NCBI GenBank assembly: GCA_951812725.1
Contig: OX638330.1
Location: 1,488,001-1,552,000, forward strand
Reading direction: 5' to 3'
Origin: an uncultured Caldilineaceae bacterium
GTDB lineage: Bacteria > Chloroflexota > Anaerolineae > Caldilineales > Caldilineaceae
Length of the DNA: 64,000 nucleotides
The notes under the pieces are model-generated. The model was not told the DNA's origin. It ran no database searches and worked only from the letters and a program-made list of their open reading frames with translations. Position 1 is the first letter of the stretch. Each line of letters opens with the position of its first letter. Shown here piece after piece: positions 1 to 8,821 of this stretch. The position numbers and the translations under genes were made by a program.

Positions 1-695
1 TGCGCCAAGCCAACTTTTTTGGGCCGACGATGGTTTTAAACGGCGACGCGGGCGCGTTCATCTCCGGTCTGACGTACAACTATCCTGATGTGTTGCGTCC
101 GGCGCTGCAGATCGTAGGCACTGCGCCAGAGCGGGGCGTACTCAGTGGTGTCTACCTGATGATCGTGCGCGATCGCATTTATTTTTTCAGTGACGCGACT
201 GTGAACATTGACCCCGATGCAGAGACTTTGGCCGCGATCGCGATCAACGCGGCCGACGTTGCACGTCAGTTTGATGTCGAGCCGCGGGTGGCTATGCTGA
301 GTTTCTCCAACTTTGGCAGCACGCGTCATCCGCAGGTTGACAAGGTTCAACAAGCGACCGAACTGGTCAAGGCGCAGCAGCCGGACCTGCAGATCGATGG
401 CGAGATGCAAGCCGACGTGGCGGTTGTGCCGGATCTGATGCGCCGCCACTATCCTTTCAGTGCGATCGAGGACGCTAACGTGCTCGTGTTCCCTGAGCTG
501 GCATCGGCCAATACGGCCTATAAGCTACTGCACCGCTTGGGCGGCGCCGAAGCCATTGGACCGATTCTGGTGGGGATGGGCAAGCCGATCCATGTGCTGG
601 AGACGGGCGCGGAGGTGGTGGATATTGTGAACGTCGCCATTTTGGCGGTGGTGGATGCCCAGTTCCAGGAGGAAGGGGTCAAGAGTGGGAAATGA
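1..695 (+). CDS. maeB: NADP-dependent malic enzyme, C-terminal phosphotransacetylase-like domain (5' truncated by window)
   Basis: The open frame runs in from the left edge without a start, so only the last ~230 residues are present. They match the phosphate acetyl/butyryltransferase-like domain found at the C-terminus of MaeB-type malic enzymes: the run VARQFDVEPRVAMLSFSNFG, the segment LVFPELASANTAYKLL and the tail GKPIHVLETGAEVVDIVN are family hallmarks. MaeB decarboxylates malate to pyruvate with NADP; the C-terminal domain is thought to be regulatory (acetyl-CoA sensing). A stand-alone phosphotransacetylase cannot be fully excluded because the N-terminal half lies outside, but the tail (DIVNVAILAVVDAQ) is more typical of MaeB. 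The stop is at 693-695. Confidence 0.8.
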   Translation, partial: RQANFFGPTMVLNGDAGAFISGLTYNYPDVLRPALQIVGTAPERGVLSGVYLMIVRDRIYFFSDATVNIDPDAETLAAIAINAADVARQFDVEPRVAMLSFSNFGSTRHPQVDKVQQATELVKAQQPDLQIDGEMQADVAVVPDLMRRHYPFSAIEDANVLVFPELASANTAYKLLHRLGGAEAIGPILVGMGKPIHVLETGAEVVDIVNVAILAVVDAQFQEEGVKSGK

Positions 696-734
696 AGAGA
701 GCGTTGCGCTTGCGACGATTCCCACCCCTGAAGT

Positions 735-1067
735 CTATAGGTTCCAGTTCTGATCGCAGTTGGACACGGTATACATGGCAACTTCGGCCGCGGCTTCCAC
801 CTGAGGCCAGACTTCCTGGTGGATATCGCGGGCAACCCACTCCTGACGCAATTCTTCGCTCTCCCAGTACGAGATCACCTCGTGCGAAAACGGGGGTCTG
901 ACCGCGCCCATTGCGTCGAGCTCTTCCTGAGGGAAGGGTGTCATCAGGCTGGCGCTGATAAAGCCCGGCTGCTGACGCATCGCCTCCATCCATACATCAA
1001 CAATTACTTTTTCCAGCTCGGCGTCATTGCCGTCTTTTGCGTTGAAATAGACATCAAGTGAGATCAT
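735..1067 (-). CDS. Antibiotic-biosynthesis-monooxygenase (ABM)-fold small protein
   Basis: A 110-residue protein with the dimeric ferredoxin-like ABM pattern: an opening beta strand (MISLDVYFNAKDG), a helix rich in E and V, then QQPGFISASL, followed by a strand containing the aromatic run VISYWESEELRQEW. Such proteins are small cytosolic oxygenases or heme/quinone-binding proteins; no specific substrate can be read here. The start is supported by GGAGAA about 8 nt upstream. It lies downstream of the SMP-30 lactonase gene on the same strand with a 168-nt gap, so co-transcription is possible but not assured. Confidence 0.7.
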   Translation of the reverse strand: MISLDVYFNAKDGNDAELEKVIVDVWMEAMRQQPGFISASLMTPFPQEELDAMGAVRPPFSHEVISYWESEELRQEWVARDIHQEVWPQVEAAAEVAMYTVSNCDQNWNL

Positions 1068-1235
1068 TACTTTGGTTCTCCTGGAATGGTCGCTTCCGGT
1101 GTATGTGGGATGGGACTATGACAGCGCTTGCGGCCACTGATTCGCGCTCCCTCGATCCGGGCGCAACGTCCTTCGACCCAACCGCAATATAGGCACGAAA
1201 TTCTGTTATTTGGGGAAGACGCCCGCCTAATGGTG

Positions 1236-2135
1236 CTAGAAAGAGCGGTTTCCGGCAACTTTGACGCGCACTCGATAGAGAGATGTGCTGGCGGTGAGGA
1301 AGAGGCTCTTCAAATCGTCGTCGCCCCAACAGAAGTTTGCGCAGCCCTGGGGCGTGTAGATTACGCCCAGGCAGGTGGCGTCAGGCGCGAAGACGTGGAT
1401 GCCGCCCGGTCCTGTTACGAAGAGGTTGCCTGCGCTGTCGACCTTCATGCCGTCGGGGGCGCCGTCGGGGGCGCCGTCGCGCTCGTCGGTGACTTCGGCC
1501 CAGACGCGGCCGTTTTCCAGGGTGCCGCTCGCATTCACGTCGAATACGCGAACGTGCGCCCGCATGGTGTCGTTGACGAACAGCTGCGATTCGTCGAGAG
1601 AGAAGCAGAGCCCGTTGGGCTGGTCGAAATCGTCGACCAGCAAGGTAAGTTCGCGAGTGTCGGGATCGAGCCGGTATACGCCCTGGAAGTCGAGTTGCTG
1701 GGGGCGGGGCCGGCCGTAGTACTCGCCACGGCCAAAGCCCGGATCGGTGAAGTAGATGGAGCCGTCGCGCTTGACGACGATGTCGTTAGGGCTGTTGAGC
1801 TCCTTGTCGCCGAAATGGGTAGCGAGAACGGTGACCGAACCTTCGCTCTCGGTACGGGTAACGCGACTGGTGGCGTGTTCGCAGGTGACGACGCGGCCGT
1901 CGGCGTCGTAGGCGTTGCCGTTGGCCATGTTGCTGGGCTGGCGCCAGGTCTCGATGCTGCCGTCAGGACGCCAGCGCCGCATGAGGTTGCCGGGAATGTC
2001 GCTGAAGATCAGGTGCTTCTCGACGTGGTTCCAGATGGGACCTTCGGTGAATTCGAAGCCGCTGCCGATCTCTTCGATTTCGAGGTTGTCGCCGACGATG
2101 GATCTGAACCTTTGGTCGCGAATTTCTACGTTCAT
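1236..2135 (-). CDS. SMP-30/gluconolactonase-family lactonase (copy 1)
   Basis: A six-bladed beta-propeller of the SMP-30/gluconolactonase/LRE family, which hydrolyses sugar-acid lactones with a divalent metal. Visible signatures are FTEGPIW (metal Glu near residue 31), NSPNDIVVKRDGSIYFTDPGFG (metal Asn in SPND), QPNGLCFSLDES and PDGMKVDSAGNLFVTGPGG (metal Asp in PDG). The frame opens 16 codons earlier, but I choose the ATG at 2135 because GGAGGA sits just upstream and the protein then has the usual ~300-residue length. A 12-nt in-frame duplication near 1447-1475 gives the repeat GAPDGAPDG. No signal peptide is apparent. It is paralogous to the lactonase at 10634-11614 and probably serves the sugar-acid pathways nearby. 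Confidence 0.85.
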   Translation of the reverse strand: MNVEIRDQRFRSIVGDNLEIEEIGSGFEFTEGPIWNHVEKHLIFSDIPGNLMRRWRPDGSIETWRQPSNMANGNAYDADGRVVTCEHATSRVTRTESEGSVTVLATHFGDKELNSPNDIVVKRDGSIYFTDPGFGRGEYYGRPRPQQLDFQGVYRLDPDTRELTLLVDDFDQPNGLCFSLDESQLFVNDTMRAHVRVFDVNASGTLENGRVWAEVTDERDGAPDGAPDGMKVDSAGNLFVTGPGGIHVFAPDATCLGVIYTPQGCANFCWGDDDLKSLFLTASTSLYRVRVKVAGNRSF

Positions 2136-2192
2136 TTTGTGTCCTCCGGGAGTGCTGATTTGGTAGTGATGAGGAGAAGACAATAGATTCTA

Positions 2193-2777
2193 TTAAGAGT
2201 CCGTGCCATATTTCTGCATAAAGTAGCTGAAAGACGAATTCTTCGTGCGTGCCGTCTCATGATCGAACGCACTCAAGATTTCGAGCATGAACTCTGCTCT
2301 TGAATTGAATTTATTTGGTATCAGCCCGAGAAACTGCTCTTTCGTGAGATGGTCGGTGTTTTGCAATCCAGTGGCGATTCCCATCCTCTTGCACTCAGTG
2401 TCACTTAGGCCGGCGAGGTACCAACTCTCTATCTCCCTGCAAACGATAAAGATTCGAGTCGAAAGGTGAGGGCCAAGAGCAATACCGGTATCGCCAGATA
2501 AACTCCGATACCCTCTTCGTATGCGTTCTTTTCTGTCGGTCACGCAAGGAGACGCGTTCAGGTCTGCCACCAAAATGGCATCGGCCTGTACCTCCACTGT
2601 CGTATTCATTGCAAAGTAATCGTAAAGAATGCTGTTTACTTCCCCTTTGGTGGCCTCGCTGTATCGCTCAATCTGAATGTAATCATACGTCTGCGCCAAC
2701 TTAGGCCTGACAACATAATTGAAGAACATCTCGTCGTCCGTCCCCTCAACGAGTATCAGAATCATTCGAAATGCCAA
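2193..2777 (-). CDS. TOPRIM-like / DUF4276-type protein, partner of the adjacent AAA ATPase
   Basis: A 194-residue protein opening with MILILVEGTDDEMFF, a first strand plus acidic motif as in TOPRIM-like proteins (E11-G-x-x-D). It continues with ILVADLNAS (D72) and CREIESWYLAG (E115/E117), which resembles the E-x-E-x-W-LA segment of the DUF4276/RloB-type families. These families are usually encoded beside RecF/OLD-like ATPases, where they are proposed nuclease subunits. The start read here is TTG at 2777, with AAGGTG seven bases before it inside the end of the ATPase gene; an ATG four codons in is the alternative. It lies 11 nt downstream of the ATPase, so the two are almost certainly one operon. 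The family call is from motif memory, not alignment. Confidence 0.6.
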   Translation of the reverse strand: MAFRMILILVEGTDDEMFFNYVVRPKLAQTYDYIQIERYSEATKGEVNSILYDYFAMNTTVEVQADAILVADLNASPCVTDRKERIRRGYRSLSGDTGIALGPHLSTRIFIVCREIESWYLAGLSDTECKRMGIATGLQNTDHLTKEQFLGLIPNKFNSRAEFMLEILSAFDHETARTKNSSFSYFMQKYGTDS

Positions 2778-2788
2778 TGTCCGTCACC

Positions 2789-4060
2789 TTAGAAATCGCG
2801 AACGAAAAGTTCGTCAATGCTGAAAACTTCATGCTCCAACAAGACTCTGACATGCTTTCTGTCAGTGGGCTTTGTGATCTGCGAGAATCCGTCGTCGTCT
2901 CTGCTTATGACAAGGATATTATCCAGTCCAGCGTGTCTAACTAACTGTTGGCTGTGGGTGGTCATAAGGATCTGTCTCCTTTCTGACACCTCCTTGAACA
3001 GTTCCATCAGTCCTGAAAGCACCTTGGGGTGCAGATGCCTCTCTGGCTCTTCGAAAATGGCGAACCGTTTCTGTTTCTGAAAATAGAGCGCGACGACTAA
3101 AGCGATTATTCTAGCCGTTCCGTCAGATGTCAGGAATGCTGGCAGTTCCTTGCCTTCAGCGAAAGATTCCTGCACCTTTATGGTTATGAACCTGTCTGCC
3201 AGTTGTTCAACCCCCATGTCCTTGAGATAGGGAAGGTTGTACTGACACAGATTGCGGATGCTCCGACTAGTGTCTTCGTCGCTGAGCAGCTTCTTGAGTA
3301 CAACGGCCAGATTGCTGCCATCCGTTTCCAGCTCTGAGGGGCCGGCGACCGGAACTGGGCTCTTGGCCTTATCCGGATCAAAATTATAGAGGCCGATTGC
3401 TCGAAACCAGTTGCAAACCGTTTCGGCGAAGAGACGAACGAAAGGGGACTCCAATAATAGAGTCTTGTCAGAGAGCGGCGGAATACTGAATGAATTCAAC
3501 AGGTCATTTTCGGCGGGCGAAAGTAGTGGGCCGGATTCGGAGGATGCCAATTGCATCCTCACTTCACCGGCAGAATTGAAGATTTCGACCGTGGACTGCG
3601 ATGCATAGTCTGCCTTTTCCTCAGCCAGGGCCATCTGCGACTCGCGCTCTTCCGCGTTGACGACCTCCTCGCGCGAACAGCGCAGGGTCAATCTGTCGCG
3701 TTCTATGCTGAATCCAACACCTTGGCTATTCAATCGCAAGGAAAACTCATACTCAAACGAGTGGATGATGAGAGGCCAGCCACCTTTATGGGTCAACAGG
3801 GAGTCGTCTTTAACAACCAGGTGAAAACGGAGCGGCTGCACGTTTCCAATCTTGATATTGCGCAAGTACTCCACTCCGCCTTGCAGCGAGATGGCGTCTT
3901 CTAACCCATGCGTAGCAATGTCTCGCAGAAAATTGAATGCCTGAACAAAGTTGGATTTGCCAGAAGCGTTCGCGCCGACCAGCAGGTTGAAGTCATTCAG
4001 TTCTACCGTCTGGTCGGCGAAACTCTTGAAATTGGCGATTCTAATTCTAGAGATTGTCAT
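2789..4060 (-). CDS. AAA-family (RecF/SMC/OLD-like) ATPase
   Basis: A 423-residue ATPase with an N-terminal ABC-type core: ISRIRIANFKSFADQTVEL, then Walker A GANASGKS at 29-36. The C-terminal half carries Walker B FAIFEEPERHLHP (double Glu at about 337-338) followed by ILMTTHSQQLV, the H-loop. This arrangement is typical of AAA_15/AAA_21 proteins found as single-chain overcoming-lysogenization-type nucleases or, as here, beside a separate TOPRIM-like subunit. The ATPase lacks its own TOPRIM domain, which makes the downstream gene the natural partner. The block is more A+T-rich than its surroundings and is flanked by an orphan antitoxin and a tandem duplication, which suggests acquisition. A role in phage defence is inferred by analogy with two-gene ATPase plus TOPRIM systems. 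Confidence 0.75.
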   Translation of the reverse strand: MTISRIRIANFKSFADQTVELNDFNLLVGANASGKSNFVQAFNFLRDIATHGLEDAISLQGGVEYLRNIKIGNVQPLRFHLVVKDDSLLTHKGGWPLIIHSFEYEFSLRLNSQGVGFSIERDRLTLRCSREEVVNAEERESQMALAEEKADYASQSTVEIFNSAGEVRMQLASSESGPLLSPAENDLLNSFSIPPLSDKTLLLESPFVRLFAETVCNWFRAIGLYNFDPDKAKSPVPVAGPSELETDGSNLAVVLKKLLSDEDTSRSIRNLCQYNLPYLKDMGVEQLADRFITIKVQESFAEGKELPAFLTSDGTARIIALVVALYFQKQKRFAIFEEPERHLHPKVLSGLMELFKEVSERRQILMTTHSQQLVRHAGLDNILVISRDDDGFSQITKPTDRKHVRVLLEHEVFSIDELFVRDF

Positions 4061-4139
4061 ATCGATAGCCCCGCAGAGTATGACACTTGTCTCGTCTCAA
4101 AATTATGCCTTTGCCTTAGCGGCATCAGATCTTCTCCAT

Positions 4140-4196
4140 CTGTTTAACTCTCTTCGCAAGGACGGGGCCTGTTTAACTCTCTTCGCAAGGACGGGG
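4140..4196. repeat. 29-bp tandem duplication
   Basis: The 27-mer beginning TGTTTAACTCTCTTCGCAAG occurs at 4141-4167 and again at 4170-4196, giving a 29-bp period with two copies. It lies between the ATPase start and the HicB-like gene. Two copies without a spacer do not make a CRISPR; it looks like a recent slippage or recombination duplication. Confidence 0.9.
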
Positions 4197-4243
4197 CGCA
4201 CAGCTTAGCCTGGGTTGGAGCGCGATTCAATGGCCAGGGAACG

Positions 4244-4465
4244 TCAGGTCGATGCTCTCGCCTCGGCGCATCGCTTCCATAGGGTGTACCTGCAGGCACC
4301 TTGCACACTGTTATCGTCAAAATGGCAACGTACAGCGTCCTTCACCATTTCCTTCAGGTCGGCCCAGTTCTCCCCTTGAGTGAAGATACTGTAACCTAAA
4401 GCCTTGGCGTCATATCCGCCCTCGACCGCTTCAGTTACTTCAAAAATGATTTCGGATGGTTTCAT
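4244..4465 (-). CDS. HicB-like small antitoxin-type protein (orphan, possibly degenerate 3' end)
   Basis: The open frame is longer upstream, but its recognisable part starts at the ATG at 4465, preceded by AGGGGAAC. It reads MKPSEIIFEVTEAVEGGYDA, then ALGYSIFTQGENWADLKEMVKDAVRCHFDD. This is the HicB-like fold of ~70-residue antitoxins that usually precede a HicA toxin. In databases this family is often mislabelled 2-oxoisovalerate dehydrogenase. The last ~15 residues (RYTLWKRCAEARAST) do not look like the usual RLHxVRDE ending, so the 3' end may have shifted frame. No HicA-like gene follows in the ~180 nt before the ATPase gene. It is probably a relic or an antitoxin without its partner. Confidence 0.6.
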   Translation of the reverse strand: MKPSEIIFEVTEAVEGGYDAKALGYSIFTQGENWADLKEMVKDAVRCHFDDNSVQGACRYTLWKRCAEARAST

Positions 4466-4926
4466 CAGCAGTTCCCCTGGAGGATTGCTTCGAATGAATC
4501 TGCGATTGCAATTCATCGAAGTCCACGATCGTAAGACAAGGCACCATCTGCCGCCGACATTTGCCCAATGGTATGAGAAGCTCGACTCAATCTGAGTGAC
4601 GGCTCCTGCAACCGGCCACAGCCAGAACAGGCTTAATACTGATGTGTCATGAATGTAAGCGTCCAGATCGCAGAATTGACGACATCGAGAGCTAGGTTTC
4701 CTTCCTTTATTGCGTGTTAAGTGAGCCTGCTTACTTGGGTCAAATTCCGAGTTACTTATGAGGACACTGGCTATTTTGAACTGAACTCCACCATAGTACG
4801 ACATATGTTCTGATTCGCCAAGCATGCAGATGATTCCGTTAACGGAGTATTCTCCGCCACTGTATGGTAAAATACGCGCCAAACAGTCCACCCACGGTCA
4901 ACGGAGGGGCACGTGAGCGGAATCCT
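4466..4926. other. Gene-free stretch upstream of the HicB-like gene and of the E1-beta gene
   Basis: A reverse open frame continues through this stretch, but its translation (for example FWLWPVAGAVTQIESSF) resembles no family I know and lacks a ribosome site. I see no RNA gene and no clear promoter. It separates the A+T-rich accessory block from the G+C-rich housekeeping genes to the right. Confidence 0.4.
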
Positions 4927-4940
4927 GGAGGACAGTTGAG

Positions 4941-5927
4941 ATGAGCAGCACGCAGGAATTGACCTACATCGCGGCCATCACCGATGCGATGGACGTGGAG
5001 ATGGCGCGCGACCCCGAGGTGATCATCTTTGGGGAGGACGTGGCAGGGCCGTTTGGCGGCGCCTTCAAGGTTACGAAACCGCTGACCGAAAAGTACCCGC
5101 CGGAGCGCATCTTTAACACGCCGATGTGCGAGAACGCGTTCATCAGTATGGGCACGGGAATGGCGCTGATGGGGATGCGGCCGGTGATCGAGATGCAGTT
5201 CGCTGACTTTATTTCGAGCGGCTTTGACAGCATCGTTCAATTTGCGGCCACCAATCATTATCGCTGGGGGGCGCCGGTACCATGGGTGATTCGTGCGCCT
5301 TGCGATGGCGGGCTGCGATCCGGCCCCTTTCATAGCCAGAACCCGGAGGCCTGGTTTACACATTCTCCGGGCCTCAAAGTGGTGGCGCCAGCGACGCCAG
5401 CCGATGCCAAGGGCCTGCTGATCGCCGCGATCCGGGACAACAATCCTGTCATTTACATGGAGAGTAAGATCCTCTACCGTACGGAGCGCGGCCCTGTGCC
5501 TGAGGGCGAATATGTGGTTCCTATCGGAGAGGCCTGTACCGTTCGGGAAGGGTCGGACGTGTCGATGATCACTTACGGAGCACAGGTGCGGGAGGCGAAG
5601 GAGGCGGCTGGACGCCTGGCAGAGGAGGGGATCGAGGCCGAAATACTGGATCTGCGGACGCTCAAACCGCTGGACACGGAGGCGATCCTGGATAGCGCCC
5701 GCAAGACGGGCAAGGTGTTGATCGTTCACAGCGCCACCGGCAACACAGGCGTAGGCGCGGAAGTGGCGGCGCTGATTGCGCAGGAGGCGTTTGAATGGCT
5801 CGATGCGCCGATTCAGCGGCTGACCGGGCTGGATATTCCCGTGCCTTTCAGCCCGACGCTGGAGGATGCTTATCGCCCGAGCGCCGACAAAATTTACGCG
5901 CTGGCGAAAGAACTGGCGGCATTTTGA
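4941..5927 (+). CDS. Pyruvate/branched-chain 2-oxoacid dehydrogenase E1 component, beta subunit
   Basis: A 328-residue protein with the transketolase-like pyrimidine-binding domain and C-terminal domain of E1-beta: LTYIAAITDAMDVEMARD, VIIFGEDVAGPFGGAFKVT, NTPMCENAFISMGTGMALMG, RSGPFHSQNPEAWFTHSPGLKVVAPATP and ILDLRTLKPLD. Together with an alpha subunit it binds thiamine diphosphate and decarboxylates a 2-oxoacid, passing the acyl group to E2. GGAGGA at 4927-4932 supports the start. No E1-alpha, E2 or E3 gene is in the window, so the subunits are split or encoded elsewhere. The Nudix gene follows two bases after the stop, so the pair is probably one transcript. Substrate (pyruvate, acetoin or branched-chain) cannot be told from sequence alone. 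Confidence 0.9.
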   Translation: MSSTQELTYIAAITDAMDVEMARDPEVIIFGEDVAGPFGGAFKVTKPLTEKYPPERIFNTPMCENAFISMGTGMALMGMRPVIEMQFADFISSGFDSIVQFAATNHYRWGAPVPWVIRAPCDGGLRSGPFHSQNPEAWFTHSPGLKVVAPATPADAKGLLIAAIRDNNPVIYMESKILYRTERGPVPEGEYVVPIGEACTVREGSDVSMITYGAQVREAKEAAGRLAEEGIEAEILDLRTLKPLDTEAILDSARKTGKVLIVHSATGNTGVGAEVAALIAQEAFEWLDAPIQRLTGLDIPVPFSPTLEDAYRPSADKIYALAKELAAF

Positions 5928-5929
5928 AC

Positions 5930-6589
5930 ATGGCCAACAGCAGCCTGAAACTGGCCACGCTCTGCTATGTGCAGCGGCCCGGCCAGACCCTGATGCTTCA
6001 CCGGGTCAAGCGGGCCAACGACTACCATGAGGGCAAGTGGAACGGACTGGGAGGCAAGTTCGAGCAGGGGGAATCGCCGGAAGAGTGTGTCGTGCGTGAG
6101 GTTTATGAGGAGAGCGGGCTGCAGTGCATCGACCCGGCGCTGCGCGGACAGATCACCTTTCCCAACTTCGACGGCGAGGCCGACTGGTATGTGTGGCTCT
6201 TCGTCGCGAAAGACTGGACCGGGCAACTGATCGACTCGGAAGAAGGCAGACTGGCCTGGATCGACAACGAGAGGCTGCTGGACCTGAACCTGTGGCCGGG
6301 CGACAGGATGTTCATCCCATGGATGTTCGAGGAGCGCTACTTCTCGGCGAAGTTCCTCTATCAGGACGGCGACTTTCAGGGCTACGAGGCCACCTTTTAC
6401 AGCCCCGGCGGACGCATCGACCGTGAGAGCTACCGGCACCAGGCGGAGGAAGTAAAGCCTGATTTCGTGCCTGTTTACGAGGCGGTTGATGACACGTACT
6501 GCTGGCTGTGCGGCGGCGCGGTGAGTAAGCGCCACTGCAAGATCATCTGCAGCCAGTGCGGATTTACGCGCGACTGCAGCGACCCTTAG
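5930..6589 (+). CDS. Nudix hydrolase with C-terminal Cys-rich (zinc-ribbon-like) tail
   Basis: A complete Nudix box spans residues 42-64: G42, E48, then REVYEESGL at 56-64, fitting GX5EX7REUXEEXGU. The box binds Mg and hydrolyses nucleoside-diphosphate-linked substrates; the N-terminal part (LCYVQRPGQTLMLHRVKR) resembles MutT-like 8-oxo-dGTP hydrolases. Unusually, the last 30 residues hold six cysteines (C191, C194, C203, C207, C210, C216), including two CxxC pairs, as in a zinc ribbon. The frame is open 45 codons further upstream inside the E1-beta gene, but the ATG at 5930 gives the standard N-terminus. It is likely co-transcribed with E1-beta. Confidence 0.85.
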   Translation: MANSSLKLATLCYVQRPGQTLMLHRVKRANDYHEGKWNGLGGKFEQGESPEECVVREVYEESGLQCIDPALRGQITFPNFDGEADWYVWLFVAKDWTGQLIDSEEGRLAWIDNERLLDLNLWPGDRMFIPWMFEERYFSAKFLYQDGDFQGYEATFYSPGGRIDRESYRHQAEEVKPDFVPVYEAVDDTYCWLCGGAVSKRHCKIICSQCGFTRDCSDP

Positions 6590-6658
6590 GGGCCCGTACT
6601 CTGTGTGTTAGATGAGCCAGCAGGGCGCTTGCCTGCTGGCAGATTTCCAGCCCTTTTG

Positions 6659-8683
6659 CTACTGAGCGAGGGCTTTCTCGCCGGCGGCGAGTACCTCCAG
6701 GATGCGGTCGGTGTCGTAGACACAACCGGCCCATGTGCCGCCGCTGACCGCCTGAAGCGCCGCCCAGAGACGGGTATCATCGGGAAGGCGCGGGTCGGCA
6801 GCCAGGTCAGGATGAAGAGAGCGGCCGGCCAATAGCTCCGTACCAGCCACCTGCTGGTCAGACCCGTCAACCCCGTTTCCATTGCTCCCACTTCCATTTC
6901 TTCCGGGCGGCGTTACCAAGTTCAGGCTGCCGCGCAGGTTGACTGTGTCCACTTCAATCTGAATCGTATCTCCTTCACGCACGCGGCCGATTGCGCCGCC
7001 GGCCAGAGCCTCGGGGCCGATGTGGCCGATGCAGGCGCCGGTGCTGACTCCGGAAAAACGCGCATCGGTAATCAACGCTACCTGCTTGCCGAAGGGCAGA
7101 TAGCGCAGCGCCGAAGTCAACTGGTAGGTCTCCTCCATACCGCTACCCATCGGGCCGCGGCCAATCAATACGATAATGTCACCGGCCTGGACCGGCTTCT
7201 CATGGTTTCCTTTGATGGCGGCGATCGCTTCGCGCTCGCTGATAAAGACCCTTGCGGGGCCGGTATTGCGGTAGACGCCATCGTCGTCAACCACTGAAGG
7301 GTCGATTGCAGTGCTCTTAATGACCGATCCTTCGGGAGCCAGGTTGCCGGTGGGGAAGGTGACTGTACTGGTCAGGCCGCGCTGGGCTGCGGTTTGCGGG
7401 TCCATGATGACGTTATCAGGGTCGATGCCGTCTTCAGAGTAGAGACGCTCACGCAGGCGCTGGCGGCGTTCGCTGTCCTGCCATTCGTCGAGCAGCTCGT
7501 CGAGGGCGCGGCCGTGGACGGTCAGGGCGTCGAGGTGCAGGAGGTCCAGGTTGCGCAGGTGGAGCATCACTTCGGGCACGCCACCGGCGAGGAAGACTTG
7601 CACGGTGGGATGACCGGTGGGCCCGTTGGGGAGAACATCTACGAGCCGCGGCACTTCGGCGTTGACGCGCTGCCAGTCGGCGACGGTTGGGCGGGGCAGA
7701 CCGGCGGCGTGGGCGACAGCGGGAATGTGGAGCAGCAGATTTGTCGACCCGCCAAAGGCGGCGTGGACGACCAAAGCATTGTGGAGCGCTTTTTCGGTGA
7801 GGATATCGGCGCAGGCGATCTCATTTTCGTGTAGTGACACTAAGGCTCGTGCTGAACGGTCGGCTGTGTCCTTCCAAATAGGCTGACCAGAGGGCGCCAG
7901 CGCAGCATGCATGAGAGTGAGGCCCAGCGCTTCTGCCACGACTTGGGCGGTCGCGGCCGTGCCGAGGAACTGGCAGCCGCCGCCGGGCGAAGCGCAGGCG
8001 CGGCAGCCAAGTTCGGCCGCCTCTTCCATGGTGATTTCGCCGTGGGAGAAGCGGGCGCCGATGGTCTGCACTTTGCCGGCGTCTTCGCCGCTGCTGGGGG
8101 GGAGGGTCACGCCGCCGGGCACGATGACAACAGGCAGTTCGCGCTGCGCGGCCAGGGCGACCATCATCGCGGGCAGGCCTTTGTCACAGGTGGCGACTCC
8201 CATCACACCCTTTCGTGTAGGCAACGAACGGATAAGGCGGCGTAGAACGATGGCGGCGTCGTTTCGATAGGGCAATGAGTCCATCATGCCGGTCGTGCCC
8301 TGTGTACGGCCATCACAGGGGTCGGTGACAAAGCCGGCGAACGGGACCATGCCGAGCTCTTTGAGCCTTGCTGCCGCGGCCTCCATCAGCAGGCCGACCT
8401 CCCAGTGGCCGGTATGGTAGCCGAGCGCGATGGGCGAGCCGTCGGGCGCGCGGATACCGCCCTGTGTGCTGAGGATGAGGAACTCGGGATTGCGCAGGCG
8501 GCGCGGGCTCCAGCCCATGCCGGCGTCCTGCGTGAGGCCGAAGATGTCACCACTGGGGGCGTTGCGCAGGAACTCTTCGTCCAGCGGCAAAGATCCGGTG
8601 GGGCCGTCGGCGTTTGTCTGGACGTTGAATAGACTGCTGTCGTCGTTGTCTACGGGGATGTTGCTGGAATTCTTGGCGGCCAT
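6659..8683 (-). CDS. YjhG/YagF-family D-xylonate dehydratase (IlvD/Edd superfamily)
   Basis: A 674-residue member of the IlvD/Edd Fe-S dehydratases, in the long YjhG/YagF branch that removes water from D-xylonate to give 2-dehydro-3-deoxy-pentonate. Highly recognisable blocks are [62 protein letters not shown] (C123), [13 protein letters not shown] (C166), [16 protein letters not shown] (C237) and [21 protein letters not shown]123, C166 and C237 are the likely cluster ligands. The start is set at the second ATG (8683), seven bases after AAGGA. A Gly/Asn/Ser-rich insertion near residues 590-610 is a local oddity. It sits beside lactonase and SDR genes of sugar-acid catabolism. Confidence 0.9.
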   Translation of the reverse strand: MAAKNSSNIPVDNDDSSLFNVQTNADGPTGSLPLDEEFLRNAPSGDIFGLTQDAGMGWSPRRLRNPEFLILSTQGGIRAPDGSPIALGYHTGHWEVGLLMEAAAARLKELGMVPFAGFVTDPCDGRTQGTTGMMDSLPYRNDAAIVLRRLIRSLPTRKGVMGVATCDKGLPAMMVALAAQRELPVVIVPGGVTLPPSSGEDAGKVQTIGARFSHGEITMEEAAELGCRACASPGGGCQFLGTAATAQVVAEALGLTLMHAALAPSGQPIWKDTADRSARALVSLHENEIACADILTEKALHNALVVHAAFGGSTNLLLHIPAVAHAAGLPRPTVADWQRVNAEVPRLVDVLPNGPTGHPTVQVFLAGGVPEVMLHLRNLDLLHLDALTVHGRALDELLDEWQDSERRQRLRERLYSEDGIDPDNVIMDPQTAAQRGLTSTVTFPTGNLAPEGSVIKSTAIDPSVVDDDGVYRNTGPARVFISEREAIAAIKGNHEKPVQAGDIIVLIGRGPMGSGMEETYQLTSALRYLPFGKQVALITDARFSGVSTGACIGHIGPEALAGGAIGRVREGDTIQIEVDTVNLRGSLNLVTPPGRNGSGSNGNGVDGSDQQVAGTELLAGRSLHPDLAADPRLPDDTRLWAALQAVSGGTWAGCVYDTDRILEVLAAGEKALAQ

Positions 8684-8821
8684 TGTCATTTCCTTTGCGG
8701 AGAAAGGCTCTCAAATTGGCTTATATTCTTTTGCTCTTTTGCTTGCTCTTTATAGCACGGGCGGGTAAGATGGACAACCACCGGGCCGAGGCATTTCCTA
8801 TAGTCATCCGGAATCCAAGAG

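Noticed and set aside
1128..2186. 352-residue forward open frame opposite the SMP-30 gene
   Set aside because: It is the antisense shadow of a strongly conserved lactonase gene; its sequence is Val/Ala/Asp-rich without family features. The same holds for 10754-11602.
4140..4196. Possible CRISPR
   Set aside because: Only two tandem copies with a 2-bp gap, no spacers and no cas genes.
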